Positions 42,901-57,900 are shown, counted from the stretch's first letter. The stretch is DNA of 64,000 nt from Gymnothorax reevesii (GCA_029721435.1 CM056576.1:66793876-66857875), one strand, 5' to 3'. A program made the numbers and translations. Notes: generated from the sequence alone by a model not told the origin.

Positions 42901-45900
42901 AGTTACTGTATATCTGCTTATAACAGCTCACAGCAGCTGTTCTGTATGTCAGTAAAGCTGCCAACAAGCTGCTACTGCTTAGATAACCAAAAAACATCAC
43001 ATTCTATGACATTCACATATTTCAGCAGAACTACTTAGACTGGAGGATACTGCCTCAGTCAAGTCAAAACAAACCTTCAGATCAATTTGGGTGAACTGTC
43101 TCGGCTTGTCAATGCCTAAAAGATCAGTATATCTCAAGTCACAAGTTTGGAAAGTCCAGTTGGCTCTATGGAAACAGGATTAAAAACTGCAGTGCTATTT
43201 GAACTTCAAAACCCAAAACCAGTGAAGTTGGCACGTTGTGTAAATCTTAAAATAAAAACAAAATACAATCCTTTTCAACCCATATTCAATTGAATACACT
43301 GCAAAGACAAGTTACTTAATGTTCGAACAGGTAAACTTTGTAATTTTTTGCAAATATTAGCTCATTTGGAATTTGATGCCTGCAACATGTTTCAAAAAAG
43401 CTGGCATAAGTGGCAAAAAAGACTGAGAGAGTTGAGGAATGCTCATCAAACACTTATTTGGAACATCCCACAGGTGGGTACAGGTGGGTACTAATTGGGT
43501 ACAGGTGGGTGTCATGATTGGGTATAAAAGTAGCTTCCCTCAAATGCTAAGTCATTCACAAACAAGGATGGGGCGAGGGTCACCACTTAGTGAACAAATG
43601 CGTGAGCTGATTATCGAACAGTTTAAAAACAACATTCCTCAACGAGCTAGAGCAAGAAATTTAGGGATTTCATCATCTACGGTCCGTAATATCGTCAAAA
43701 GGTTCAGAGAATCTGGAGAAATCGCTGCACATAAGCAACAAGGCCGAAAACCAACATTGAATGCCCGAGACCTTCGGTCCCTCAGGCGGTACTGCATCAA
43801 AAACCGACATCAGTGTGTAAAGGACATCACCACATGGGCTCAGGAACACTTCAGAAAACCACTGTCAGTAACTACAGTTCGTCGCTACATCTGCAAGTGC
43901 AAGTTAAAACTCTACAATGCAAAGCGAAAGCCATTTATCAACAGCACCCAGAAACACCGCCGGCTTCGCTGGGCCCAAGCTCATCTAAGATGGACTGATG
44001 CAAAGTGCAAAAGTGTTCTGTGGTCTGACGAGTCCACATTTCAAATTGTTTTTGGAAACTGTGGACGTCGTGTCCTCCGGACCAAAGAGGAAAAGAACCA
44101 TCCAGACTGTTATAGGCGCAAAGTTCAAAAGCCTGCATCTGTGATGGGGGTATGGGGGGTGTATTAGTGCCCAAGGCATGGGCAAGTTACACATATGTGA
44201 AGGCACCATTAATGCTGAAAGGTACATACAGGTTTTGGAGCGACATATGTTGCCATCCAAGCAACGTCTTTTTCATGGACGCCCCTGCTTATTTCAGCAA
44301 GACAATGCCAAGCCACATTCTGCACGTGTTACAACAGCATGGCTCCGTAGTAAAAGAGTGTGGGTACAAGACTGGCCTGCCTGTAGTCCAGACCTGTCTC
44401 CCACTGAAAATGTGTGGCGCATTATGAAGCGTAAAATACGACAACAGAGACCCCGGACTGTTGAACAACTTAAGCTGTACATCAAGCAAGAATGGGAAAG
44501 AGTTCCACCTGAAAAGCTTCAAAAATTGGTCTCCTCAGTTCCCAAACGTTTACCGATTGTCGTTAAAAAGAAAGGCAATGTAACACAGTGGTAAAAAGGC
44601 CCCCATGCCAACTTTTTTGCAATGTGTTGCTGCCTTTAAATTCTAAGTTAATGATTATTTGCAAAAAAAAAAATCAAGTTTCTCAGTTTGAACATTAAAC
44701 ATCTTGTCTTTGCAGTGTATTCAACTGAATATAAGTTGAAAAGGATTAGCAAATCATTGTATTCTGTTTTTATCTACGATTTACATAACGTGCCAACTTC
44801 ACTGGTTTTGGGTTTTGTATAAAAGTGCACGGACGTGGCAGCTGACATTTACCGAATCAGAGCAAGCTCTCCAAAATGCTCCCCTTTTCCCATCCTACGG
44901 ATTTGTCTTTGGTGGCCATTCACCATTTTGGTCACCTGGACCTAGGGCACGGGAGGAAAAAAAGACTTGTTGAGGGAAGGGTATATAACAGCCATATAAT
45001 AGACCTCAAGCACAGTTATCAGGATGCTGCATAAATTGAGATTACACGATAATGACCTAGGACACATACCTACACAACCAGTCAATTTCTTTTTACACAG
45101 TTTTTGATTTTTTATGTCCTCGTTGAAATATCAGCAGTTTGAACTTATTAACCTCAAATGGCACAAGAAAAGGTGTAAACAGTAAGAAGACAAAATAATC
45201 GGTTATTTCACAAGATATTGTTTTTTTAGATCATACAAAAAGCTTTATTTGGCAAAATTAACTGATAAACTAATTGTAATTTTGCTAAATACTGTCACAA
45301 CTTTGAGAACAGAGCCAAATTCAGCACACAGATTGCACCACAGTTAGTTTGTGTTAACAAAAACATAACTAGAACATATAGAGTTTTCAGAACTGGATGG
45401 TCCGTGGTCAGGCAGGAGCGGGAAAGAACTAGAGGAATTGAGGCTTTACAAAGTCAAAGTGGCTGGTCCGAGGTCAGCTCTAGGATGGCGAGCCAGGTGT
45501 ACCTGGCCACACAAGCAGCCCCACACTTTAGAACTGGAGTGAATATGTAACAGGGAGAAGTAGCCTTGCCAGGACCGCAGACTCTGGGAGGAATTTCGTT
45601 GATAAATAGATACTAGTTTGTTTTGCAGATATCACACTAAAGACAGAGGAGACAAGACAACAATCCAGCAGAGGAAAGACAGAGACCGGCAAATTGAATA
45701 AACTACAGTCAACAATGTGGGGGAACAGGTCTGTAAGGCGGGGTACACACGAAAGGATTTTTTAAATCTGAAGAGATTTTTTTATCTGCTACGGACCCCA
45801 CATATGAATATAAAAAAAAATCAGGCACTGAACAGTTTTGATCGTACTGGGTGTGCAGAGGTTGCATTACGCTTTCTGATGAAAATCTGTCATAATTATT

Positions 45901-48900
45901 ATCCGTCATAATCATTTATTTTTTTAATGAAATAAACAGAATAATTTATAGATTACGCATTAGCTGATGCGGACAGTGATTCATGAAGACACACATTGCG
46001 CAGTGTTAAATACAGCACTGTTTGGATTTTCGAACTTACTGCTGTATGAACTTTATAAAATATCACAAATGATTTCTCCCCCCTCACAGTAACAGTGTGC
46101 AAATGAAAAATGCTTTCAGTTATTTCTGGGCTTCACTAAGCCTACAACCGCAGTCTCGCTCAGCCGTCCTACGAAGCTGCTAATCAACTCGTTATGTCAA
46201 CCACGGCTTTCCCCCCCTTGGCATCGGCGTATTTACATAACAGAGACGGTGTTTGGATCAGATGACCAATCGACTACTGGCAGCAGAGCAGAATATTTTA
46301 CAAATTAAGAGCAAATGATCATATTACCAAAATATGGGGAATATAGGATCATACCAGAGATGCTAAGTCTGACGCATTTGGCTTGAGTCTCTTGCCTCTT
46401 AGTGGCATTCATGTTCCTGTGCCTTAGTCAGCAATTATTCAATCAACGTGAACAGAAGAAAATCACTCACGGAATTCAAGTCATTGTGCATTAAGTTAAC
46501 CAGTTTCACATGCATTATGGTGGATTTCCCCACTTGACATGGAAATTGATTATGATGCTTGTCTTTACTGATGGATTGAAAACAATGGAATTGCATAAAG
46601 ACATTTCAAATGGTCTTATTTCATTTAAACGATCATGAAACACATGGATTGTTTCCAATCCCTGAGTAAAGAGAAGCACGAGAAGTCCGGAGTCATAATT
46701 GCTTTCCACAGTGAGATCTACCTGTCATGGTTTGGAGGCTTTGAGAGCTTTCTTTGTTGCTTTCGTCCGGGAAACAAAATCGTTTTGCTCTCAATCGGAT
46801 TCCTGGGCCAGCTGGCATTAATTGGGGGCGTTGCCCGGATTCTATTTAAGCCCTATTTCCACCTCACTTCCCTTGCTAGAATGTCAGTGTTATGTTTGCA
46901 CTTTAGCTGGTAAGGTCTCTAGTAAGAGAGTTTGAGATTTCGCTGCATATTTAAGGAATTTAAGGTTCTAAATAGCAAGGGAATCTCCGTTTTTTCCTCT
47001 TTCTGTGCACCGTCTGGTGCTAATTCCTTTTATCACGGTTTCCGAGATTTTTTCCCTTTCTATTCGTTCCGTCGAGCTTATCAATATATATATATATATA
47101 ATATATTATATATAAGCAATCAAGTACATCAATTGCTTAATCTACATAATCTACACCGAAAACATTGCTCAATAACAGAAGTACAACGACTTTTCATATG
47201 ATCTTATTTCGTTTACTGAATTTTAACGATCATGAAACACATGCATTGCTTCCAACCCTGAAACGGAGGTGAATCTGATAAACCTCCATGCACAAGGACT
47301 TCAATTCCGCGCAAGAATCTTTCACATATGCATTGAATAATTGCTGACTACAGCGGAGGAACGTAAATATGCCACTTGAACTCACATCGAATGCGTGAGA
47401 GTTGACAGGTGTGCGTTATTACTGAAAACTGACCACACCTGATAATGAGAGTTTTCGCAGTTTCTGCAATGGTGATTTAAATGAATGATTGAAAAAAGGT
47501 CATCAATCAATCAATCATTATTTTAATGGGATGGCTTGAGCCTCTCTTTCGTTCATCAGGCGCCATTGATGTACAGCCAAAACTTGTAGTAACAGTTATA
47601 TAAGCCGCAGTTAAATTCTACAGCAAATCAAACATTCCACCCTTGCTAAAATTAACTCTGAGTGAACAGCAGATCTAATACACAGCTGTTTTAAAACATT
47701 TGTGGTGGGAGGTGAGAAATGGGCACTAATGTGCAGTATTCAAGGATCCCCCTTACAAAATCCATGAGTAGAGGTTTGTCAGATATTCCCCATATCCAAA
47801 TATGCAAAGGGGAACTTTCCTGAGCATACATGTGGTTTATTTGGCAATGGGGTATTGAACACATTTGCACAAAATCATTTTCGGCCATCAGAGAGCAGTG
47901 TACAATTTGCCGCTTTCTTCTGGACTGCTTTAGGATGTCTGGAATGCATGCTGCTGCTTTCATTTTATGAAAGATTGGAATTCTGTCAGAGTTTGTGGTA
48001 ACCAAAGATTTTCCTTCATTGAAGGATTGTTTTTAAACAATGACAGAACATTTTGATGGCCGTCTGTCATTTTGACAGAATGAAATTCACACCCCGGTCC
48101 AATTGGTGGTGGGTATCATATTGTCTCGAGCATTGTCTGTGATCTGTATGACAGAGATGCCAAGTCTCATGCATTCGGCACAGGTCTCAGGCTTATTCAC
48201 CGTAGTCCTAAATTATTCAATGAAAGCTTATTAATGAGATTCTCACACGAATCAAAATCCTTGTGCAGTGAAGTTTCAGTTTCACTTGTGTGAAGGTGGA
48301 CCTCACCATGGAAAGTGATTATGATTTACTCAGGGATTGGAAACAATGCATTTGTCTCATAATTACTCAAATTGTATAAATGAAATAAGAGCATTTGAAA
48401 CGTCTTTAAGCCATCCCATTGCTTTAAATCCCTCAGTAAAGACAAGCGTGAGAATTCCTGAGCTGTAATCAATTTCCTTGTCACTAGTGGGGAAATCCAC
48501 CATAATGCATGTGAAACTGATTAACTTAATGCACAATGACTTGAATTCCGCGAGTGATTTTCTTCTGTTCACGTTGATTGAATAATTGCTGACTAAGGCA
48601 CAGGAACATGAATGCCACTAAGAGGCGAGAGACTCAAGCTGAATGCGTGAGACTTAGCATCTCTGGTATGATCCTATATTCCTCATATTTTTGTAATATG
48701 ATCATTTACTCATCATTTTTTAAAATTTGCTGCTCTGCTCCCGGTAGACGATTAATCATATGCTACAAACGCCGCCTTTGTAATGTGAACATGCAGATAT
48801 CTAGGTAAGGAAAGCTCTGGTTGACATAACGAGTTGATAAGCAGCTTCGTCGGACCGCTTAGCGAGACTGCGGTTGTGAGGCTTAGCGAAGCCCAGAAAT

Positions 48901-51900
48901 AACTGAAAGCATTGTTAATTTGCGCACTGTCACTGTGTGGGGGGGAGAAATCATTTGTTATATTTTATAAAGTTCATACAGCAGTAAGTTCGAAAATCCA
49001 TGCAGTGCTGTATTTATCACAGTGCGCAATGCGTGCCTATATGAATCACTGTCCGCATCAGCTAATGCGTGATCTATACATTCATTCATTTTCTATGCCC
49101 GCTTATTCCTCACTAGGGTCGTGGGGCGAGCTGGACCCTATCCCAGCTGGCTATGGGCAAAGGCTGGGACCAACCCTGGACAGGTTGACAATCCATCGCA
49201 GGACGCACAAGCCATTCACAAACCATACATTCTCACACTCATACCTATGGACAACTTAGTGTCTCCAATTAACCTGATATGCATGTCTTTGGACTGTGGG
49301 AGGAAACCGGAGTACCCAGAGAAAACACGGGGAGAACATGCAAACTCCACACAGAAAGACCCACAACCCACAACCTTCTTGCTGTGAGGCAGCAATGCTA
49401 ACCACAGTGCCACTGTGTAACGCAACCTATGAATTCCGTACACTTACCAAGCTCTGTTTAAGGGCATACAAGGTACAGAATGTGCACTCTTGTTGAGTTG
49501 TGAATGAATTCATCTCACCTCGCCTTTCAGAATGATGTAGAAAGTGTTGCCCTCTGTTCCTTCGCGGACAATTATATCTTTGTTCTGGAATTTCACCTGA
49601 AAATTGAATACAAAACATTGCTGCATCACTTTTTTTGTCACAAATCAAAAGTTAAACTAGATAACTCGGTCGCCACAGGGGCCGAGTCATGTATCTCCCC
49701 GATCCCCAAATTTTGGACAAAATGGCCGCCCGCAGCCATATTAGATGTCTGAAATTCATGACAATTGGTCTTGAGCATTGTCCAATCAATATCTCTCTGG
49801 CGGTGGTGGCGGCCCTGGAACTAAACCATAGTATCGTCGTCGGGGAGATACAAATATAGGGCACTTGTGGCCCCAGAAGCTCCCGCCGTTAAGATAAACA
49901 AAATGTCAAAGTTTTTGGTGATATTTTTAGGCCAGTAACCTTGAAAAAATAGGCCAAGGTCACCTTTAGGCATGTCCTTTGTAGGCCTTTATGACATGCA
50001 TGTCCAGTAAAAATTAGGAGCCTGTAACTGAAATGGTTGATGAGATAAAGCAAAATGTCAATGTTTGTGGTGATATTTTTAGGCTAGTGACCTTGAAAAA
50101 ATACGCTAAGATCACCTTTAGGTATGTCAATTGTAGGCTTTTATGAGATGCATGTCCAGTAAAAATTAGGAGTCTGATTCTGAAATATTTGATGAGATTA
50201 AGCAAAATGTCAAAGTTTTTGGTGATATTTTTAGGCCAGTGACCTTGAAAAAATAGGCCAAGGTCACTTTTAGGTATGGCAATTGTAGGCCTTTATGAGA
50301 TGCATGTCCAGTGAAAATTAGGAGCCTGAAATACAAAATTAGTTGATGAGATAAAGCAAAATGTTGAAGTTTTTGTTGACGGACGCACGCACACAAGCGC
50401 GCACGGAGCCCCATACCATAGCTCCCTTGCCACTCGGCCGCGGGAGTTAATAATAATAATAATAATAATTAAGCTTCTGAATGGTTTCCAATGCATTCAT
50501 TTTGACGGTATAATTGTACCTCTCAATACCGCCGGCGGTTTTGTTTTGCAAGGTAATATCCCTTTGCAAATGAAAACGTGCAAACTACAGCCTGTACTGA
50601 TATAGTATTCACAGTATCATTGCCATCACTGCTACAACCAGCAGAGGACTACATGGCTGCAGCTGGAGGGAGTTCACTCTGCCCAAGGATGCCTGAACAG
50701 GACACTGATTCACTGAAGGCCAGGCTAAAACTGCCAGTGGTAGTTTGATAGAGGATAGTGCCCTGAAAAAGGCATTCAGCCCCTTCGTAATTTCTGCAGT
50801 TTATGTGCATTTTTCACTTTGAATTATTTAAAATCTCTCTGGCAATCTCTCAAATATCTAAACAATCCTTGGTATTTTTCAAATTCTGAGTCACACCAGT
50901 AATTCTTCAGCGGTGTTTGTTTAAGACCAGAGCACAATTTGCGAGCAAAATTGATTTTCGGACTGGAAATCAGATTGCGCTCAGGACATTAGCCTGAGCC
51001 AAGGCTACCACCCAGCCCAACCCCACCACAGACTACAACAGCCAACCCCAGGCTCCAGCTACAAGGCCCAGCCCAAGCTACTACAACCAAGCCCAGGCTT
51101 CAGCTACCAGGCCTAGCCTTGGCTATTTCAACCAAGCCCAGGCTCCAGATCCCAGGCCAAGCCCAGGCTACTACAACCAAGCCTAGGCTCCAGCTACGAG
51201 GCCAAGGCCAGGCTACTACAACCAAGCCCAGGCTCCAGCTACCAGGCCAAGCCCAGGCTACTACAACCAAGCCTAGGCTCCAAGCCTAGGCTACTACAAC
51301 CAACCCTAGGCTCCAGCTACCAAGCCCTGTTCAGGCTACTATAACTAAGCACAGGCTCTAGCTACCAGGTCCAGCCTAGGCTATTTTAACCAAGCCCAGG
51401 CTCCAGCTACCAGGTCCAGCCTAGGCTATTTCAACCAAGCCCAGGCTTCAGCTACCAGGCCCAGCCCAGGCTACTACAACCAAGCCCAGGCTCCAGCTCT
51501 CAAGCCCAGTCCAGGCTACTACAACCAAGCCCAGGCTCCAACTACCAGGCCTAGCCTAGGATATTTCAACCAAGCCCAGACTTCAGCTACCAGGCCCAGC
51601 CCAAGCTACTACAACCAAGCCCAGGCTCCAGCTCTCAGGCCCAGCCCAGGCTACTACAACCAAGCCCAAGCTCCAGCTCTCAAGCCCAGTCCAGGCTACT
51701 ACAACCAAGCCCAGGCTCCAGCTACCAGGCCTAGCCTAGGCTATTTCAACCAAGCCCTGACTTCAGCTACCAGGCCCAGCCCAAGCTACTACAACCAAGC
51801 CCAGGCTTCAGCTACCAGGCCTAGCCTTGGCTATTTCAACCAAGCCCAGGCTCCAGATCCCAGGTCCAGCCCAGGCTACTACAACCAAGCCCAGGCTCCA

Positions 51901-54900
51901 GCTACCTGAGGCCTATTCCAGAAAGGAGTTTTGGTTTTCTCTGAAGCTGAACCTGAACTCTCGATTAAGTAATCAGTCAATTTTGAAGCCAGGATTTCCG
52001 ATTCCAGAACAGCTGATCGCAATGAGTTCAATCAATTTTGACTTGATGAAGTCAGCTTTGATATAAAAAGACAAAGAAAGTGAACACCTAAGTTTTATCA
52101 CTGTGATGTAATTATTAAGACAGTGTATATTTTGCCATGGACCGGTTTGGCCATGACTTCCAGTACGCGTGCGCCGTTTGTGTAATTTTCGGACTTGGTT
52201 ATATCGGTTCGGCCTACTACTTTCATTTGAGTGAACGTCGTAATTTAGTAACCCAGCTCCATTGGTTATGGAGAGGTTCTGAGTACGATCTAACTAGCGA
52301 GTGTGCACTCCGTACCTCTCCATAACCAATTAATGAATATAGTTCATTTGCAAACGAGCTACGGTAAACTACTCAGTTCGTTTGAACGAACGTTTGCGGA
52401 TTTTAAATCCACATAACGACATTCAAATGAATACAATCATACAACTGCCATGTGTATCAGAAGTCATGGCAAAATGGCCAATGAACTGTCAAACCGGTTC
52501 ACGGCCAAATATACACTATGATATATTAATTGCTCTTACCAGACTTATTCATGTAAAAATAATTGCTGAGAACCTACATGAATAAAAGCATGTTTATTCA
52601 GGTGCAGTCCAGTTAGAATCACTCGGAAATGGCAGCAGCTCAAAGTCAAGTACAAAAACCTAATTCAAACAGGTAAAGTAGCCTACAGTAGGTGTAGACA
52701 CCGTCAAACACTTATGCGCAAATCCTTGTATTTGGTATAATCTAATGAGTACCTTAGTCTTAAGATTTTGCCACCCCTGTGGCAGATATTTCTCATCTCA
52801 AAGTTTTCTTAAAACAAGATTAATCAACCCAAATCAAGTATAAACTTGATAGTGTACTTGATTTTGGACATTTTAAGAAAACAAGATGTGGGGTGGGTGG
52901 GACTTGAAGTATGATCTGCCCATGGGGTGAGAAATGTGTTAATTCCACTCAATTTTACATTGTAGCTCACAAGATGCTTTTCACTGAAGATTTTCATGTT
53001 TGCAATGGAGGTTCATGACGTAACTATAATAGTAACCCCATCAAAAATGCAAATAGCTTTCCTTTTTTTTTTTTGAATAATTTGGCATCTCCAATCCCAC
53101 CCGAATCTGGAATGCCCAATTGGTGAACTATGTACAAAGCTTGCTCGTATGCGACCCCTTGCTGCCAACTCAGTATAGTGAGACAGTTCACGGCTCTCCT
53201 CCGAAGCACGTGCCTGTCTGCCACTGATTCTTATACACTCATTGGTTGAATCTTCGCAAGTTCAGAACTAGGGCAGAGGATACCCGGACATGAACCAACC
53301 CGGAGTCTTCCTGACGAGCGCCCGTCTGGCCAACAGGAGGCGCTGGAGCAACGAACAAGGCTGATATATATACTGTATATTGTATACCCAAATCCGGCAG
53401 TCCCTTCCCAATTTAAAACCCTGTAGCGCGATAGCCAATTGTGCGCTACTCAAGCTGCCGACCCCTGCCGGTGGGTACGCTGGGGCTCAAACTCGCGACT
53501 TGGTGATCACCTCTGCACTGCAGAGCAGTGCCTTAACCGTGTGAGCCACCCGGCAGCTCACAATAGCTTTCCTTTTAACACATAAAATGGCATATTTTAT
53601 TTCCCATAAACTGCTTAAAATGTGCCTTGTTTTCAGCCAACAGAAAGAAGGCTGAGGCCCGCCAGACCGGTGGTGGTTCACCACCACCTTCATTCTCAAC
53701 GGCAGAGGACTTGTTCCTCAGCCAACATGCTGGGAGGGCTGGGGGTGGTTGTTACGCATAATAAATACAGCATGCTTCCTATTCGCAACATCGTCATGCA
53801 GCTTATCCACTTTACACAAAGAAACTCGACAAAAAGCTCATGTTGACCATTTTTACCTAAACCGAACACAATTCAGGCACCAAGCAAATAAATAACCATG
53901 TAGTAATCATATCAGCACGAGTCGCCATCATTTCTTTATTTTTTTTTAAAGATTTTTGGGAATTTTTTCCTTTATTTGACAGTTATACAGTGTAGAGAGG
54001 CAGTAAGGTTGAAGAGAAGAATGGGGGAAGACATCCAGCAAATGACCTGAGCCAGAATCAAACCCAGGTTGCTGCGGGAAGGACACAGCCTTTATGGTAA
54101 GCACTTAGACCGATGAGCCACCGGGGTGCAGTCGCTAGCATTTCTACTGAATTTTTGCAATGCACACAAACGATACCTCAAATGAAAGAGGAAAGTCCAC
54201 AGAATCCATTGATGTAAGCGTTGTAATTTTAAACCAACACCACACTTAAAGAACAGCAGGCATACACTTTACAGACTACTGAGATGAGCAAAAAAAAATC
54301 TTATCTTTGATATTTTGTAATAAAAAACAGTTTGAGGGTTAATCTGTGCTTGCTATAGTTTGCCCAATGTGTCAGTGTTATAACGAAAGTCAATCTGCCA
54401 AGCATGTTTTTTTCAGAGCATTGCTTCAAAGATCTCAGCTCCTTAGCATTCAGCTTGCTTGCAATATATTTTGCTCGCTGTAATGGGCTTGAGATGCTGT
54501 CAGTAAGACTTTGCCAGTAGCCATTTAATTCCATGGGTTCGGTTGTTTCCAACGAGCTCTAAACCACCTTACTCGCACAAACCTAGCCTGAGCTCGAGCC
54601 TTGTGTTGCCAGTGCGTCAAACTGAGTCCATGGGACATTTGCATGTACTTGAATAGCATGACAATATAAACGCTTAACTGGTTTGTTTGTGGTATTTTCC
54701 GTATAATTATCCGCTAAATATTCAACAGTCATTTTCTGACAGAATCTTGGTGCCATTCCGCTTCAATACTGAGAATACAATAGTACAGTACGTGTTTTCT
54801 TGACTCATTCAATTTGAGAGCAGGCTGACAGTCAGCTGTTGCAGCCTTGCGGTTACAGTAAAGCGCTGCATCCTAAACCATGAAGGTTCAAATCCTGCTG

Positions 54901-57900
54901 TTGGTATGTATTTCCTCAGGCAAAAATATCATTTTTCTTGTATACATTATTGCTGGGATTTTTGTTCTTTTTACTTTTTGACCATTTTTTAAATATCTGA
55001 ATAGTGAGATTAATGCGGAATTTGAATTCCATTTAATGACCAGCAGATGATGATGTCGGTGGTTGCAGAATTGGAAAAGGTGCTTTTTTATCACCATTGT
55101 AACACTTTAGTACAGTTTAGTATGGAATGAGCCATGTATTATCTTTGAATGGGAAATTTTATAGGTTTCAGGACTGGCAAAAATAATTACTGAAAAAATG
55201 GCAAATTTCTAAAAATTAAAAAGTTGTTGTATTTGGATGGAATGCATCCCTGAAGTGACATATGTGAAATTAAATGAGTTTTACAATTTGGTATCAGAGA
55301 AATTTGAAACGGCACACAGTGTCAGCTTGGAGAGGCCACCAAGACATTCCCAAATTAAAACCTCTGTAATTTTGCACTGATTTAATTGGTTAGAATAAAC
55401 TTTGGCTCAGATAATAGTGAGATTCTGTGCCGTAATTTTTTGGGGGTTTCAGATGCAACTGAATAATTGTATGAGAGATAAATGTAAAACACTGTTTGGT
55501 GCAAAAAAGATGTTCCTATTATGTAGTGTTCCATCTTTATTTACTCTGACTCAGTGACATATACACTGATTTTTTGCATGAAAATCCCCAAGGTGTTACC
55601 TTTATTACGATACCAAGATTATTTAAATTGACCAATTCGTTGCAGAGATTTTATCAAGGCAGAGGCTCAGGGCTTAACCCCTTTGTGCAGAAGCCAAATT
55701 TGGGTCTATTTTTGGGTTACCCACTTTAATGCTGTATAATTCAAGATTAAAGCTTCATAAAGAGGAAAAATGTGGCTCAATTCTGAAAAGACACTTACAG
55801 CATTTAGAATTACATAGTATTTCAGTTAATTTTCATGATTATGGTAGAGAAAATGAGCTGCAAACATAAAAAATCTTCATGAGAATTCACCATTGAAATT
55901 GCAAAAAAAATAATTCTGAGGATTGAAAAACTGCTGGGGCTAAAAACTATACATTTCTGGGATCATAAACTCCTTGACCACAAGTACAATTCATCTTCAA
56001 CATTACATTCTAGATTACCTACATGCTTTTAGCCAAATTATACAGCTATCCAAGTGTCTCCCCGAAGTCTCAAAATGAAGTCCAGTCAAATCATAAAAAA
56101 ATCATGTATATAACACAAATAAAGTTTTAAGGCATGAAATTTAATATGAACAAATGATTTTCTGGTTGAGTTTAGTATGAATTTATCAATCTCAGTGCAG
56201 TTGAATATCAATGGTCACCAGTAACCACTCCAAACACAAAACATGCCTTTTCTCCATAATAAAGTTTAGAGTTTTGGCCATTTTACTTTAAAGTGCCCCA
56301 AGCCAGCACAAACACGCATTAAATAAACTTATTAAACGGTTAGAACATTCACCCTGTAATGGAAGCTACCAGTCCCCTCTTCTAAGCTCACAAACTCATT
56401 TCAACACTTATAAGGAACAAGTGCAACTCACTAACTCAGTAATATCTGAATTCGGAAATATACCTTATTTTAACAGAACAGACACTCCACTTTCAGGGAA
56501 CAATCCATTGCCTCCCTGGATTCAAAAGAAACGTGCAATGAACGTACCAGGGGGTCCACCCAAATGCACGGGCAGTTCGCGTTTTAAACAGGAAAAAAAA
56601 CCTCGACATTCGACTTTGTTGAGTACGTATACATTCCAAAAACAAAACAACAACAACAACAAAATAACAAAGTATCAGCCTCACCTTTTCATGAATCCCT
56701 GCTCCAGAGGCCGATGTATCCAGTAGCAGGGACCCTCCGGTCCTGTTTCATTCTACATAATTCCAATTGACCATATCCTTATCTCATTTAGATCCTATAA
56801 ATGTAACTGAACACTTCAAGGCCAGTTTTGCGAACGTGTTTTCTATAAATCGCGTCTATTTTAACCGCGTAATGTGCATAACGTAGACAGGATACAACCG
56901 AACATGCTGATACGCATAGGTTTGTATGCTCTGTGTTTGTCCAATTAATGTGTTTCACTTACTCTAAAATGTTTAAACACTCGGGATTTGGATAAGAAAC
57001 GAGCCAATCAATACATTTTTACCGGGTTAGCTTTGCGAGGGCATGAAGTGCAACTATACAATTACGCAGAAAACCCTGAGTGTATGGTTGAGTGATTGGC
57101 TATCAACGCCAGTACTCGGGTGGATATAAGGAAGCGCTGGAGTTGTCAATGAATGGATCTGCGCGTAAATCCACGGTAGGGAACTACGATTTTTTTTGTA
57201 CGTGACGACAGTAATTAAAAGTAGAATGTGAGAGAATCAATACCATGTCGATTTTTTTGCCTCAGATAACTGATTTTTCTGAACCATTACTTGGAATACT
57301 GTTGGCTCACTGTGGCTTATCTGGTTGCTACAGAGGATAGCGATTTTTTCTGTGTCAAGATATCGTTTTTTTAAACTGCTGGATCGATACTATAGGCAAG
57401 GATACTGACCAGTTTGCACATCAGGCTTAGCTGAGGAGTTTAATTCATGCAGCTCTAGAAAAACAGGGCGTGGAGTGAACTTCCCCATATTCAGAACCGC
57501 GTTCGAGGTCTGCTTGCTTGTGAACATTCAATAACTGATCCGGGGGTGCCATTTAGTGATCGAGTACAGTAACAGCGTGCTTCCAATTTGCAGGTCTATA
57601 GATGCGGGCGTCTATGAAGGACGAAAAATGACATAAGTAGAAATAAATAAATAGATAAATAAATACATAAAAAATGAATAAATGTAGAAATAAATTAATA
57701 AAAATATAAATGAATGCAAAAAATAAAGGTAAATTTTATATTTTTACATGTGCTTTATTATTTATTTTAGTATTTCTATATTTATTCATTTAATTTATTT
57801 TTTTATTCCCTTATTTCTACATTTTCATGTATGTATTTATTTATTTCTGCATTTATTTTTACATATCTACGTGTGTGTATGTGTTTATTTATTTTTACGT

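Larger units (their letters stand above)
45728..49080. mobile_element. Composite of nested inverted repeats
   Basis: Outer arms 45945-46345 and 48672-49080 are inverted copies (GATTACGCATTAGCTGATGC at the left, GCATCAGCTAATGCGTGATC at the right). Within lies a smaller palindromic element: complete at 48152-48671, partial at 46346-46735 and about 47190-47410. The left boundary is suggested by GGCGGGGTACACACGAAAGG; the right end is cut by an L2 tail. No transposase. Confidence 0.7.

Noticed and set aside
51000..51906. CRISPR-like array
   Set aside because: Units are contiguous without unique spacers and the DNA is vertebrate; it is a minisatellite.
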